In this document: one piece after another, positions 49,417 through 59,187 of the stretch
Layout of the letters: the number at the start of each line of letters is the position of its first letter
Position numbering within the stretch: the stretch's first letter is position 1
NCBI GenBank assembly: GCA_963663365.2
Contig: CAXXIH010000001.1
Location: 868,001 to 932,000 of the forward strand
From: G963663365 sp963663365
GTDB taxonomy: Bacteria; Hinthialibacterota; Hinthialibacteria; Hinthialibacterales; G963663365
DNA length: 64,000 bases
Reading direction: 5' to 3'
Made by a program: the position numbers and the translations under genes
The notes under the pieces: generated by a model
The model's input: only the letters and a program-made list of their open reading frames with translations
What the model was told of the DNA's origin: nothing
Database searches by the model: none

Positions 49417-50766
49417 TTATAAGGTTGGGTCTTCAATGGACATGCGCCATGCGGTTAGGCGGTTACGCAGTTCATTACGGATTTCTCTGTATTGGTATTC
49501 ACCTACGAGATTACGGAGTTCGCCGGGATCATGGTCCAGGTCGTATAATTCTTCATGCCCGTTGATGTAATCGTTGTATTTAAAGGCTTTGGTCCGAATT
49601 GTCCGTATCGGTTCAACCCATTGTTGTTTTCCGCAATATTCTGCAAAGATTGCATCCCGCCATTCAACCGGTGATTGTTGCAGTAGCGGCGATAAGTTCT
49701 TTCCATACAGACTATTGGGGGGTGTGCACCCTGCTAGGGTGCAGAAGGTGGGCAGCAAATCTCCGAGCTGAACCAGTTTATCGGAGACAAGCGCTTTTTT
49801 AACTTGTGCAGGCCACGACAGGATTAGGGGGATATTGAGCAACTCTTCATACATGCACGGACCTTTAAACGGCAACCCATGCGCGCCACCTAAATCACCA
49901 TGGTCTGAGGAATAGATAACGACTGTGTTTTCGCTTTGGCCTGTGGTCTGAAGACTTGTGAGGATTGTACCTATATACCGGTCGAGTGCTTCAATCAAAT
50001 CGTAATAGTAAGAGAGATAGCGCCGCCAATCTTCATCCTTGTAATTGACGCTGAACTTTCCCTGATCGTCTTTTAAGAATTTCTCTTGAGGTGGAGGCTT
50101 CTGCGAAAGATCGTCATGTGTATTGGAAAGTGCTTTTGCATGTGGCCGTATGGGATATTCGGCTTTGTTTCTAATGGCATAAATATCATGGGGATCGATA
50201 AAACTGACTGTCAGACACCAGGGCACACTTTGCCGCTCACCGATCCACTCCGCCGCCAACTGCGCCGCTTTGTCGTGCCGGGCGAATTGATATGTTTCAA
50301 ATCCATATTCCCACAGACCATTCTCTTTGGGCGGTCTTTCTTCGAGGAGATGCCATTTGCCGATATAGCCGGTCTGATAACCCGCTTCATGGAGCAGACT
50401 TCCGAAATTAGGGATTGAGGGCGAAAGGGCTTGCTGCGCGCCATCCCAGTTACGCTGAAGCATGTTTTGTGTGACACCTGCCTGAGTCGGATAACGGCCG
50501 GTAAGCAGATTGGCACGCGAAGCGGAACATTGCGGTGTTGCGCAGAAGGCATTGGTAAAGGTCATGCCCCGCGATTGCAGGCGCTTACGGTTGGGCAAAT
50601 GAAGATACCGATGGGGGATGTTTTGCCGTTCCTGGTCGGTCAATATCAACAGGATGTTGGGGCGGGAATCCGTATCTCTGGCCCGGGCCGTCATTGGCCA
50701 GCCACAGCAAAGCCCTAGTCCTGAGGCCGCTACGTTACAAAGAAATTTACGCCGCCGTGTCTTCAA
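49417..50766 (-). CDS. Sulfatase (Cys-type, formylglycine-dependent), Tat-exported
   Basis: 449 residues. The leader MKTRRRKFLCNVAASGLGL has the twin Arg and hydrophobic core of a Tat signal. The formylglycine motif is CSASR (Cys80-Arg84) within CSASRANLLTGRYP, and metal-site stretches ILLILTDQERQN and YSSDHGDLGGAHG are present. It removes sulfate esters from sulfated glycans, in line with the neighbouring carbohydrate-active genes. The start codon is TTG (50764-50766) with GGAG 7 bases upstream; there is no ATG near. No formylglycine-generating enzyme or anSME in the window. Confidence 0.9.
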   Translation of the reverse strand: MKTRRRKFLCNVAASGLGLCCGWPMTARARDTDSRPNILLILTDQERQNIPHRYLHLPNRKRLQSRGMTFTNAFCATPQCSASRANLLTGRYPTQAGVTQNMLQRNWDGAQQALSPSIPNFGSLLHEAGYQTGYIGKWHLLEERPPKENGLWEYGFETYQFARHDKAAQLAAEWIGERQSVPWCLTVSFIDPHDIYAIRNKAEYPIRPHAKALSNTHDDLSQKPPPQEKFLKDDQGKFSVNYKDEDWRRYLSYYYDLIEALDRYIGTILTSLQTTGQSENTVVIYSSDHGDLGGAHGLPFKGPCMYEELLNIPLILSWPAQVKKALVSDKLVQLGDLLPTFCTLAGCTPPNSLYGKNLSPLLQQSPVEWRDAIFAEYCGKQQWVEPIRTIRTKAFKYNDYINGHEELYDLDHDPGELRNLVGEYQYREIRNELRNRLTAWRMSIEDPTL

Positions 50767-50787
50767 ATGAAATCTCCGTTATTTAGC

Positions 50788-51219
50788 CTATGGGAGAAGT
50801 TCCTTTGCCATTCCGTATTTTTCATCGAGAAAAGTCAAAAAGTTATCGCCCATTTTCGCGCAAAGAACGATAAAGCCGGCGACAATGGCGAGGCCGATTG
50901 CGGCCGCCATTGTTGTTGTGATGATATACATCAGAGCATTTGTGATCTCAACGCCGGAATCTCTATGACTTTGAAAGGCTGTAATTCCCAACGCGAACGC
51001 GATAGCCAGAGGCAAGCAGAGCCAAAAGGGCATGAAGTTCAACAGAATCAGCAAAAATATAACGAGAAGCATAATTCGTGTTGAGACACCTGCTGCTTCA
51101 ATAAATTCCGGCCGTCCGACTCCGAAGATAGGCGCCAACTGTCTCATGGCCAGTGCTTGCAGCCCAATGCATAACAGCGCAGGAAGAATAGTGAGAAGTA
51201 GAAAAGTTGTAATGACCAT
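50788..51219 (-). CDS. Small integral membrane protein of unknown function
   Basis: 143 residues with four predicted membrane helices (about 3-23, 47-66, 67-82 and 95-122) and a charged C-terminal end. It sits between the sulfatase and the large secreted gene on the same strand and could be part of their operon. No family recognised. Confidence 0.65.
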   Translation of the reverse strand: MVITTFLLLTILPALLCIGLQALAMRQLAPIFGVGRPEFIEAAGVSTRIMLLVIFLLILLNFMPFWLCLPLAIAFALGITAFQSHRDSGVEITNALMYIITTTMAAAIGLAIVAGFIVLCAKMGDNFLTFLDEKYGMAKELLP

Positions 51220-51267
51220 TGCCGGTTCCGCCGTTTGACTTCTTGATTCAGTATGATTTCTGACTTT

Positions 51268-54200
51268 CTAATTTACTTTACGAATTTCAACCGTCGATGG
51301 TTTTGCACCGTACGTGATCTTAATTTCTAAGGCTTTCATTTGAGGACTGTAACGCCAACCGTTTTCAACCTTGCCGGGATTCTCCACACGTTCCAGGGGG
51401 TGTCCATCGACCGAAATGACCAGGTGTTCGTCCGATGGATCCGGCATAGGCTGGATTAGTGTATAGGCAGGATATCCCTCGAAAAAGTCCGATGAAAACT
51501 TCGGCCATTCGTTTTTATCTGTTTCCAGAGAAATCAGGCGGCTTCCGGAACTTATGGTCCGGGCGCCGCACCGGATGGTTTTAATCTGCAAGCCCTGGCC
51601 TCGAAGACGATACTCATTGACCAGGATGTTCTCAGGGTTGATATCGGCGGGGAATCTTGTTTCGAGCATCAGGTTATAGCTATCGGGATAGCAACCGGCA
51701 TGGGGATGGTCTTTGTCGTATTGCATCCATTCTGTGCTCGTGGTGATTCCTTTCGCTGTTTGGAGCCAAACCGGTTCCTGCGCAAATTCCGATAACTCCT
51801 GCAAGCCATAGGCATAAACCAAACCGCACCAATTAACAGGAACTCCGATCCAGGAATGTGTGAAATGTGTTGTGCCGAATATGGGCGTGGTGGCATAACG
51901 CATGGCCGGAAGGTGTTCCAAATTCCAATGGTATACAAAGGGAAGCCCGGACCAAGCCCAATAGCGGGCCTGTTCGATGTATTCGGCGTTTTGGGTCGCA
52001 CGAAAAGCTTCGACATTGGCGCGAATCCCGTAGGCGGACGCGAGGATGTCAGGGCAATGCAGAGGACATTCCCAGCCTTGTGCGCCACGGGGCACCCGGT
52101 AACGTTCCAGCGCCTCCAGTCCGCGAAGTCCATCCGGCAAAAATATCTTGTCTCCTGTAACACGCACATATCGAAGAATCTGCCAGGCGTGCCGGCCATT
52201 GGTCCCTGAAGTCTGTTCGCCGTTTTGTCCTAACCGTTTGTGTTTCTCACTACTAGGATGCCAGCTCCATCCACCTTCCTTTTCCTGATTTTTAATCGTG
52301 CGTTTAACCGCGTCCCGCCAACCTTGCATTGCCTCTAAAAGGTGACCGCCATAAAAGGGATATTCAGCCTCCATGATATGACAATTCCATGGTGACCAGA
52401 GACATTCCGGACCTCTTTCTTGAATCGCCCGGTTCATGACCTTATCCGCAAAGGCGATCAGTTCTTCGGCTAATTTCCGGTCCGGATTTGTGTAGGCATC
52501 GAAGCGCAACAGTGCGGCGAAGCCCGGTGAAGGTTGTGCCGCCCAGGTGTCGCCCGCACAGTGCCGCCAACCTATATCTGCTTCGCTCCAGACAGCGTTT
52601 CGGAAGGCTTGACGAGAAAGTTCCTTTTCATCGTTCCAATTTCTTGGTGGTGGCGGCGGCTCCGTCTGATCTGCTATTTCAAGATATTTCCGCATGGCCG
52701 CGAGAATTTCCCGGCCCGGTAGCGCCGATTGAGTCGCGTGCGGGAATTTGGGATTGGCGGAGTGATCGACATAGACAAATTGTCTCAAGACAATCCGGTT
52801 GCCGTCCTTCATCACATATGATTTTGAGCCCAATAACTCATTCTCTTTCCGCCATTCGGAAATGGAGGGGACCGATAACTGCATTTTGCCGTAATTGTTT
52901 AACGACTCGGGCGCTCCGAGGTTAAATTCGGCGCCGGGCAATGTATTTCCATGGTCATCCCATGGTTCTTGGGGATTCCAATAGACACTTACCAAACTGC
53001 CCTTATTGAAGATCGCCATCATCGGAACCGCGATTTTGCGGGGATGAGGGATCGAGCGGTTATGGAGCGGCGGATCGGCATCCAGCAAACTGGATGAGAA
53101 ATCTTGAGAGCCAAGGTACTCGACTCCGCCAAACAACGCCCCTTTATGTTCGATTCCGTCGCCACCATCACCAAAGGCAATTTGCGGACCTGCAAACCGT
53201 AGTATTTCGGCATAGGACCCGGTCTGTAGAACGGTCTCGATAATTAACAATCCCCGGTCAGAATCCCATGTGTAGGTTTGGGCGATTTTTGATTGATTTT
53301 CAGCACTGGGTATCCAGGGCAACTCTGTTTCGAGTTTAATGCCGTCGTCAGTCCGGACTCCTTCAAAATTGAGCTCGTGTTCTACCGGATCCAATCCGAC
53401 AGTGACCAACTCAGCCAGAGGGTAAATAGTAGCTATACGATTCCAATCATCCTTTTCGGATATTCGCGTAAATATCTCGCCATACCGGTAAAGGTCACCG
53501 ACCGGAGTTAGTTCGATTTTGACACGAGGCCGTTCCACAAGAACGACGGATATTTTCTTTTCATCATTGGGATATACGAAAATTTCATCGTATTGTGTTC
53601 GCTCTGTGTCGTTTGGACCTTGGGCGTGCAGTTGGTAGGCCGCGGGTGTTCCGAAATTTAATCCGCGCCAGGCGATTCTTACGGATGCACCTGGATCGAT
53701 AGCCGGTAAGTTTTGCTCGGCCGGTCCAAAAAGTTCGCTCCCGTTTCCATCGGTGAACCAAATTGAGACCGGAGTTTTGCTCTCGGCGCGGAGTGTGCCT
53801 TTTCCTGTATTCTTAACAAAAACACCCGCAATCACCGGCTCACCGCTCCGGATCAAAGCCTCACCGAAGGCGGCATCCATAATTTGAATATCCGGCAAAA
53901 AGCGGAAGAGACCCAGCCTGCCGATTTTGCCCGGAAGTTTGCAGATCACTTGTTCCGGATCACTCTCTGAGCGATTCCGAATGGCCTGGAGGTGCATTTT
54001 GCCTTTCTTAAATTGAGCCTTGTTATCCTGTGCCGCTTCTTGGATGAGTGTGGCTCCTTTAGGACCGAGCGAAGTGGTTACTACGGAACTTGTTTCGGAG
54101 TCGTTGGTCCCTGCGATTACGAATCCCTCCCTGATATCTTGCCAATTGATAGGCACAAAAGCCTTGTGATCAACTACGGGAACCTCTTCGGTTTCCTTAA

Positions 54201-54783
54201 TCCGCATGTGCAGAAGCATAGGTGAGCCAAATACAGCCCAGTCGTAATTGGATGTGCCTACAGGATGTGTACGGAACTCGAAACTGACTTTTTTCCCGCC
54301 CATGTCACTAATTTCGGAGATCATGCTTCTCCATCCGGGAGATGTAATTGTGCGTGATTCAGGGGTGCCGCTGAGCAGTTCTTTCCCGTCAGCAAGAATG
54401 CTGAATTGAACACCGTCACAATATGTTTTGACATCATTCTTGAATGGGACGCCGTCACGTATTCCGATTGCGGCAATGAAAAAGAGCCGGTCACCCGGTT
54501 TGCATTCCGGAAGCCTGGAGGCGGGAAATCGCAATGTATTCCAGCCTTCCGAAACCGTATGTAGGAAAATTCCCGGCTGGGATACGCCACCACAGATTTC
54601 GCCCCTTGAGGCGGCGGGAGCGATGGCTCCCGGAGATGGAACCGCCGTCTCGAATTCGTCGACAAAGTCATGTATCACGTCGATTACGCCCGTTTGGACT
54701 GTCATGTCCGGTTCCTGGGCGGATGCGAGAATCGCGAGGCCATAGATGAAAGCGGCTATGTAGTAAATCGTTTTTGCGGGCAT
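51268..54783 (-). CDS. Large secreted protein with C-terminal alpha/alpha-toroid-like domain, carbohydrate-active candidate
   Basis: 1171 residues from ATG 54783 (AGGA at good spacing and signal peptide MPAKTIYYIAAFIYGLAILA directly after; the longer start at 54810 has no ribosome site). Residues about 30-430 are beta-sandwich modules, with a CARDB/Ig-like one near 310-420. Residues about 430-700 are a further beta-rich part. Residues about 750-1060 are helical with repeated Trp-rich turns (WSEADIGWRHCAGDTWAA, ECLWSPWNCHIMEAEYPFYG, GGWSWHPSSEKH), as in six-hairpin glycosidases and polysaccharide lyases. A beta-domain closes the chain. The toroid fold is inferred; the substrate is unknown. Confidence 0.7.
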   Translation of the reverse strand: MPAKTIYYIAAFIYGLAILASAQEPDMTVQTGVIDVIHDFVDEFETAVPSPGAIAPAASRGEICGGVSQPGIFLHTVSEGWNTLRFPASRLPECKPGDRLFFIAAIGIRDGVPFKNDVKTYCDGVQFSILADGKELLSGTPESRTITSPGWRSMISEISDMGGKKVSFEFRTHPVGTSNYDWAVFGSPMLLHMRIKETEEVPVVDHKAFVPINWQDIREGFVIAGTNDSETSSVVTTSLGPKGATLIQEAAQDNKAQFKKGKMHLQAIRNRSESDPEQVICKLPGKIGRLGLFRFLPDIQIMDAAFGEALIRSGEPVIAGVFVKNTGKGTLRAESKTPVSIWFTDGNGSELFGPAEQNLPAIDPGASVRIAWRGLNFGTPAAYQLHAQGPNDTERTQYDEIFVYPNDEKKISVVLVERPRVKIELTPVGDLYRYGEIFTRISEKDDWNRIATIYPLAELVTVGLDPVEHELNFEGVRTDDGIKLETELPWIPSAENQSKIAQTYTWDSDRGLLIIETVLQTGSYAEILRFAGPQIAFGDGGDGIEHKGALFGGVEYLGSQDFSSSLLDADPPLHNRSIPHPRKIAVPMMAIFNKGSLVSVYWNPQEPWDDHGNTLPGAEFNLGAPESLNNYGKMQLSVPSISEWRKENELLGSKSYVMKDGNRIVLRQFVYVDHSANPKFPHATQSALPGREILAAMRKYLEIADQTEPPPPPRNWNDEKELSRQAFRNAVWSEADIGWRHCAGDTWAAQPSPGFAALLRFDAYTNPDRKLAEELIAFADKVMNRAIQERGPECLWSPWNCHIMEAEYPFYGGHLLEAMQGWRDAVKRTIKNQEKEGGWSWHPSSEKHKRLGQNGEQTSGTNGRHAWQILRYVRVTGDKIFLPDGLRGLEALERYRVPRGAQGWECPLHCPDILASAYGIRANVEAFRATQNAEYIEQARYWAWSGLPFVYHWNLEHLPAMRYATTPIFGTTHFTHSWIGVPVNWCGLVYAYGLQELSEFAQEPVWLQTAKGITTSTEWMQYDKDHPHAGCYPDSYNLMLETRFPADINPENILVNEYRLRGQGLQIKTIRCGARTISSGSRLISLETDKNEWPKFSSDFFEGYPAYTLIQPMPDPSDEHLVISVDGHPLERVENPGKVENGWRYSPQMKALEIKITYGAKPSTVEIRKVN

Positions 54784-54893
54784 GATCCTGGTTCTTAAAC
54801 GGTGCTTCATTTATAAGAGGGAGGTGATTGAGCAACCAAACACCCAATGGCGGTATCGGACCTCTTTTGCTCTCATGATACTATAGGTACGGG

Positions 54894-55844
54894 ATGATCG
54901 CTCCAAGACGTATGTCAAAACTCTCAACGTGCGGAATCTTGTGTATCGTTTTGCTTGCTGCTGCATTTGGCGCACGGGCGCAGGAGACTGTTCCGAATCC
55001 ATATCCCACCCGCCTCGATCTGCTGAGCGATTCGGAAATCGGCGCATTCATACGGAGAATCAATCAAGAGAATTTGGCTCTGCAGAGCAAGATTGAACTT
55101 ACCACCCGCCTTTGCTTGGGCATTCCGTGTCAAACCAGAGACATGGGGGAGAGAGCCGGGGGGACGGCGGCCAAAGAACCCCTTTGGAATTTCAAGCGGG
55201 TCGATCCGATATCATTTGTGGAGCAATCATATGCACTTTGCTTAGCGCAAGATTGGCCCGATTTCATAGACAATCTCAAACGGATGCGTTACCGAAAAGG
55301 TGAAGTTGGATTTGCAAATCGGAACCATTTTCTTGTTCCGGACTGGCTTAAGGCGAACCGATGGCTCTTCCATGATGTAAGCGCGAAACTCGCCGGAGAG
55401 AATACATTTCCAATCGCCCGGTTTATTGCGCGCAAGGAATTCTATGAACAAGCCGGTGAAATCCGGTTGGCGGCGGAAGTTAAGAATACGACGGCGGTTG
55501 TTGAAACGATCCCATGCCGAATTGTCAATGCCCTGCTTGAAGGATTGCAGACCGGGGATTTAGCGGTTTGTTTGTCGAATGAATCGTCGGATAAAGACGA
55601 TATTGTGGGGATCATTGTATTCACGTCTGAGGGAGCCATGATTCGTTATGCTTCACTTCTGTCAAAAACCGTGATCGAGCGGCCCCTTGTTCAATTTCTG
55701 GAGGATAATCCGAAATTCGCCGGAGTTTTGGTGGTTCGTCTTCATGCCCGCGCGGACATGATTTCCAGGCCTGTGCCTTTTACTTTAGATTTGGGGCCTA
55801 AACGCGCACAAGAAAATCATACCGATCAATCCAAAGAACCATAA
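54894..55844 (+). CDS. Secreted hypothetical protein
   Basis: 316 residues, signal peptide ending at AFGARAQ (about residue 30). The mature part is mixed alpha/beta with no membrane helix; features include IGAFIRRINQENLALQSKIE and FIARKEFYEQAGEIRLAAEV. The start may be ATG 54894 or ATG 54912. It is divergent from the large secreted gene (110 bases apart) and 76 bases upstream of the methyltransferase. No family recognised. Confidence 0.7.
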   Translation: MIAPRRMSKLSTCGILCIVLLAAAFGARAQETVPNPYPTRLDLLSDSEIGAFIRRINQENLALQSKIELTTRLCLGIPCQTRDMGERAGGTAAKEPLWNFKRVDPISFVEQSYALCLAQDWPDFIDNLKRMRYRKGEVGFANRNHFLVPDWLKANRWLFHDVSAKLAGENTFPIARFIARKEFYEQAGEIRLAAEVKNTTAVVETIPCRIVNALLEGLQTGDLAVCLSNESSDKDDIVGIIVFTSEGAMIRYASLLSKTVIERPLVQFLEDNPKFAGVLVVRLHARADMISRPVPFTLDLGPKRAQENHTDQSKEP

Positions 55845-55920
55845 AAATACTTGTGCATCGAATGCATCGTTACCTGCAGCTATGCGGTATGCACATTCAA
55901 GCGAATGCCTTAAGCAGAAC

Positions 55921-57213
55921 ATGTCCAAAACACCGGCGATATATACAAGACCTTCGAGGTCTTCAAAGCCTTCAGAGTGTAGAGAGCGGTCTTTGGCTGT
56001 CAGCAAAGAAATTGTCCGGCCATGGTTATGCAATGGCGACGAAACAAACCGAAAGGTTTTGTCTCGTCTCATCCATGGCGAAAATTTGAATGCTTTGCAG
56101 CGCTTAGAGTGCGAAGGACTCTTATCCGGTGTCGATTTGATTTATGTCGATCCCCCCTTTTTTGTGGGGCAGGATTTTTATACGTACTCCAAAACAGCCG
56201 AGCGCGGAGATGGGCATGATGAGGCTGTTTATTCCGACCGTTGGGCGGGCGGTTTGGATGATTATCTGGATATGCTCCGCCAGCGGCTTGAACTCCTGCT
56301 GAAACTTTTATCACCGAATGGAAATCTTCTGCTTCACCTGGATTGGCATGCCGTGCATTATGCAAAAGTGCTGTTGGATGAACTGTTGGGGAGAAACGCT
56401 TTCCGGAATGAAATTATATGGTGTTATACGGGGCCTGGTTCACCCAATATGCGTCAGTTCAACCGGAAGCACGATTCGATTCTTTGGTATGCCAAAGGCG
56501 ATTCCTGGACCTTTAACAGCAGCGCCGTACGCCAACCGCATCACAATAAAACGCAGGCGAATTTCAAAAAGGGATTGGGGGGCTCGGGATTCGGGCCTGA
56601 AGAGAGAAATCTGCCTCCCGGTAAAGTCCCCGAGGATTGGTGGAATTTTGCGGTTGCGGCCCGCTTCCCGGTTGATGGTATCCGTCGAACCGGATACCCC
56701 ACCGAAAAACCGGTTGCCCTACTGGAACGTTTGGTATTGGCTTTGAGCAATCCCGGTGACCTGGTATTGGATGCCTTTTGTGGCTCCGGGACGTTGCCTT
56801 ATGTGGCGGAGTCTTTGGGGCGGCGTTGGATCGGGATCGATAACTCAGTGTTCGGTATTCATCTTGCTCGTAAACGGCTCATTGCATCGGCAAAACATAT
56901 ATTTGCTGTAGAGCGTTTAGATGGGGATGCCGCGTATCAAGTGCAATGCGGCCCTGTAGATACTTGCTTTGATTTCGAAGTGTGCAGCAGCTTCGATGCC
57001 ATTTCATACGGTGAATTAGAGAATGGCGTTTTCTGCTCGCAAGCGCATCTTCTGCAACTCGGGCGGGAAAAAGCGAGAAGATTCTCACCGGATGGATTCT
57101 TGAGTGAAGGAAGATGTGAGCAATTGGAAGGTTCTTTACAAAAGATAACAGAAGAATCCGGCGGGTATATCTGGAGTTTGGCCTTGGATGAGCGTGGCGT
57201 GTGCAGTGTCTAG
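55921..57213 (+). CDS. Orphan DNA methyltransferase (beta-class amino-methylase)
   Basis: 430 residues. The catalytic motif IV is LIYVDPPFFVG (Asp77-Phe80). The AdoMet-binding motif I, LVLDAFCGSGT, comes much later (around residue 295), so the order is that of beta-class N6-adenine or N4-cytosine methylases, as in type III Mod and related orphan enzymes. The C-terminal 80 residues are extra and unrecognised. ATG 55921 is preferred (AAGCAGA upstream) over 55882. No restriction subunit is beside it, so it may be regulatory, protective or phage-derived. Confidence 0.85.
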   Translation: MSKTPAIYTRPSRSSKPSECRERSLAVSKEIVRPWLCNGDETNRKVLSRLIHGENLNALQRLECEGLLSGVDLIYVDPPFFVGQDFYTYSKTAERGDGHDEAVYSDRWAGGLDDYLDMLRQRLELLLKLLSPNGNLLLHLDWHAVHYAKVLLDELLGRNAFRNEIIWCYTGPGSPNMRQFNRKHDSILWYAKGDSWTFNSSAVRQPHHNKTQANFKKGLGGSGFGPEERNLPPGKVPEDWWNFAVAARFPVDGIRRTGYPTEKPVALLERLVLALSNPGDLVLDAFCGSGTLPYVAESLGRRWIGIDNSVFGIHLARKRLIASAKHIFAVERLDGDAAYQVQCGPVDTCFDFEVCSSFDAISYGELENGVFCSQAHLLQLGREKARRFSPDGFLSEGRCEQLEGSLQKITEESGGYIWSLALDERGVCSV

Positions 57214-57238
57214 CGGTTTTTGTGCCTACATTTCTAAC

Positions 57239-58246
57239 TTAATCAATTTCTGATGAGTCGATTTCCGGCTCCGTGTTTTCCGCCGGTGTCTCAGTTTCTT
57301 TGTCTTCATCACTTAATAGCGACTGAATAACCGGATCGTTGGGCAACATTCTTTGCGCGATTTCGAGATGATGTTTTGCCGCTTCTTTATTTCTATTAAA
57401 CAAGTGCATTGCACCCGCCAAAAAGCGTTTGCGCACATTGCCCGGTGAGAGATCGGCTTGATGTTCCAACGACAGCATGATTTGGGAGAAACGCTGTTGA
57501 TTTCCATAAAATCCGCCGACTTGTTTCTGCAAAGTTTCTGCGAGTTCCGGCCAGATTCCGAGCGCATCGTGAATTGCCTCTGAAGCGACATCGAATTCGC
57601 CTAATCCGAAGCGGCAATGGGCAATTGCCGCCAATGCCACCGGGCTTTCCGGACGCTGGTCCAGCGCTTTTCGATAGTATTCGACTGCGTTTCCGAAATC
57701 ACTCTTTGAGAAAAGCGTGTCACCCGCCTCCAAATTTTCCATAAAGTTTTTTTCTTTAGGGACTTTCTCGATTTCTTCGGTTACAGTCTTTTCGGCCATG
57801 ACCAGCCGGTTCTGGGCGGGGCGGGGTGGAATTACCAGAGCGCCTTCGCGGGGGATCACATAATTTTGTCCGGCCGGCCGTTTGAGTTCGATTTCGTTTT
57901 CGGCGTGAAGAAAATACCCCTTATTGAGTTGCCCCAAAAAGGCGGTGTGTGGTGCAACTCTATAATAGCGGTTCCCATCGTAGGCCAAATAACTTCCACG
58001 ATAGTACGTGGGTGAGTTGCGGTATTTGTTTTCACAGTAAGCGGATGTTGTTACACGTTGCAGGCTGACCCCGAACCCATCCGAGTCATCATAATAAGGT
58101 ACATAGGTATTATCGATATCCGCACTGGCAGGAACCGGTAACAATGCCATGCCCGCGGTAAGAAACAGCATAACGATACATGCCGCGATCCCTGCGGAGA
58201 TCTGCCGCCACTTAAACCGGTCTATTTTGAGAAACGATTCGATCAT
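57239..58246 (-). CDS. TPR-containing exported or membrane-anchored protein
   Basis: 335 residues. An N-terminal hydrophobic helix (about 16-40, then ASA) acts as a signal peptide or anchor. Residues 45-150 are Tyr-rich and beta-like (SPTYYRGSYLAYDGNRYYRV). Residues about 170-310 hold three or four TPR repeats (AGDTLFSKSDFGNAVEYYRKA and following). The tail is Glu/Asp-rich. GGAGG precedes the start. It lies 83 bases downstream of the lipoprotein gene, likely the same operon. Confidence 0.75.
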   Translation of the reverse strand: MIESFLKIDRFKWRQISAGIAACIVMLFLTAGMALLPVPASADIDNTYVPYYDDSDGFGVSLQRVTTSAYCENKYRNSPTYYRGSYLAYDGNRYYRVAPHTAFLGQLNKGYFLHAENEIELKRPAGQNYVIPREGALVIPPRPAQNRLVMAEKTVTEEIEKVPKEKNFMENLEAGDTLFSKSDFGNAVEYYRKALDQRPESPVALAAIAHCRFGLGEFDVASEAIHDALGIWPELAETLQKQVGGFYGNQQRFSQIMLSLEHQADLSPGNVRKRFLAGAMHLFNRNKEAAKHHLEIAQRMLPNDPVIQSLLSDEDKETETPAENTEPEIDSSEID

Positions 58247-58329
58247 GGGCGTTAGCCCTCCTTACGCCATAATTCGAATTCAAGGATAAGTGTAACATAG
58301 AGACGGCGTCTTCAACCATTCATGCGGTC

Positions 58330-59067
58330 TTAATCGTGCTTTAGGCGGAATTCAAACTCGTAGGGGACCTCAAGCACCGGGGTTTCGGTGATTTCAAGCC
58401 CATTCTCGATTTTTCTGGTTTTCGGACGTTCCGGATCTTCAATCAAACGGGTGATGAGGACACGCACACTGTACAATTCGTAGTCATTACAGGGGAAATA
58501 GAGATATCCCCGGATCATTGCATCCGGGTAGATGGTTGTGTCAGCCATCGAAAATCCCTTCTCCCGCAACCCGGTCGGCTGAACATCCGTAACGGGAACG
58601 TGGATGATGCCTCCATGCCGGTAATGATGTCCCCAACGAGATGTATGCCAAACAAAAACCGGCTCGTAGCGAGTACGGACGATCATGGCGGGGAGTTCGG
58701 TGGGCTCCAGCGGACGAAATTGTTCACCACGACTACTAAATAGAAGAATCTCCGAGAGCATCAGGCGTTGACGTTCTTGGGTTCTGTTTTCGGCAACCAA
58801 TTCGAATGTGGTGACATTGGAATTAAGACCACGGGGATTCTTGCAAGGAAGGAGAGAAAGGCTAATACCCTCTTTGGCGATTGTCAGTCCTTTTCCTTCA
58901 TAGGATCGGTAGGCCTCATCCGTTTCGATGGGGATGTAGGTTGTTGAGCAACCGTTCAGCATCCCTATGGCCAATAAGGCCATTAGTGAAAAAAAGACGT
59001 GTTTTCCATAAGCTGCTTTTCTAAGTAATTGAATCGCCGAATTTAGAGACGGTAGCGTGTTATTCAT
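58330..59067 (-). CDS. Lipoprotein of unknown function
   Basis: 245 residues. Lipobox MLNGC puts the lipidated Cys at 40 with a rather long leader, so a later start may be used. The mature protein is beta-rich with no recognised motif. GGAGG is present about 10 bases before the ATG at 59067. It is followed by the TPR protein gene. Confidence 0.72.
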   Translation of the reverse strand: MNNTLPSLNSAIQLLRKAAYGKHVFFSLMALLAIGMLNGCSTTYIPIETDEAYRSYEGKGLTIAKEGISLSLLPCKNPRGLNSNVTTFELVAENRTQERQRLMLSEILLFSSRGEQFRPLEPTELPAMIVRTRYEPVFVWHTSRWGHHYRHGGIIHVPVTDVQPTGLREKGFSMADTTIYPDAMIRGYLYFPCNDYELYSVRVLITRLIEDPERPKTRKIENGLEITETPVLEVPYEFEFRLKHD

Positions 59068-59187
59068 GTCGAATCGAATCCTCCACCAGGGAAATTCGCC
59101 CGCTGAAATCTAATGTTTACATGGCTCAGATGTGAGGTGCGACGGAACGAATTCCACCACATTAAACGAATGGGGGCCGCCGTTTCT

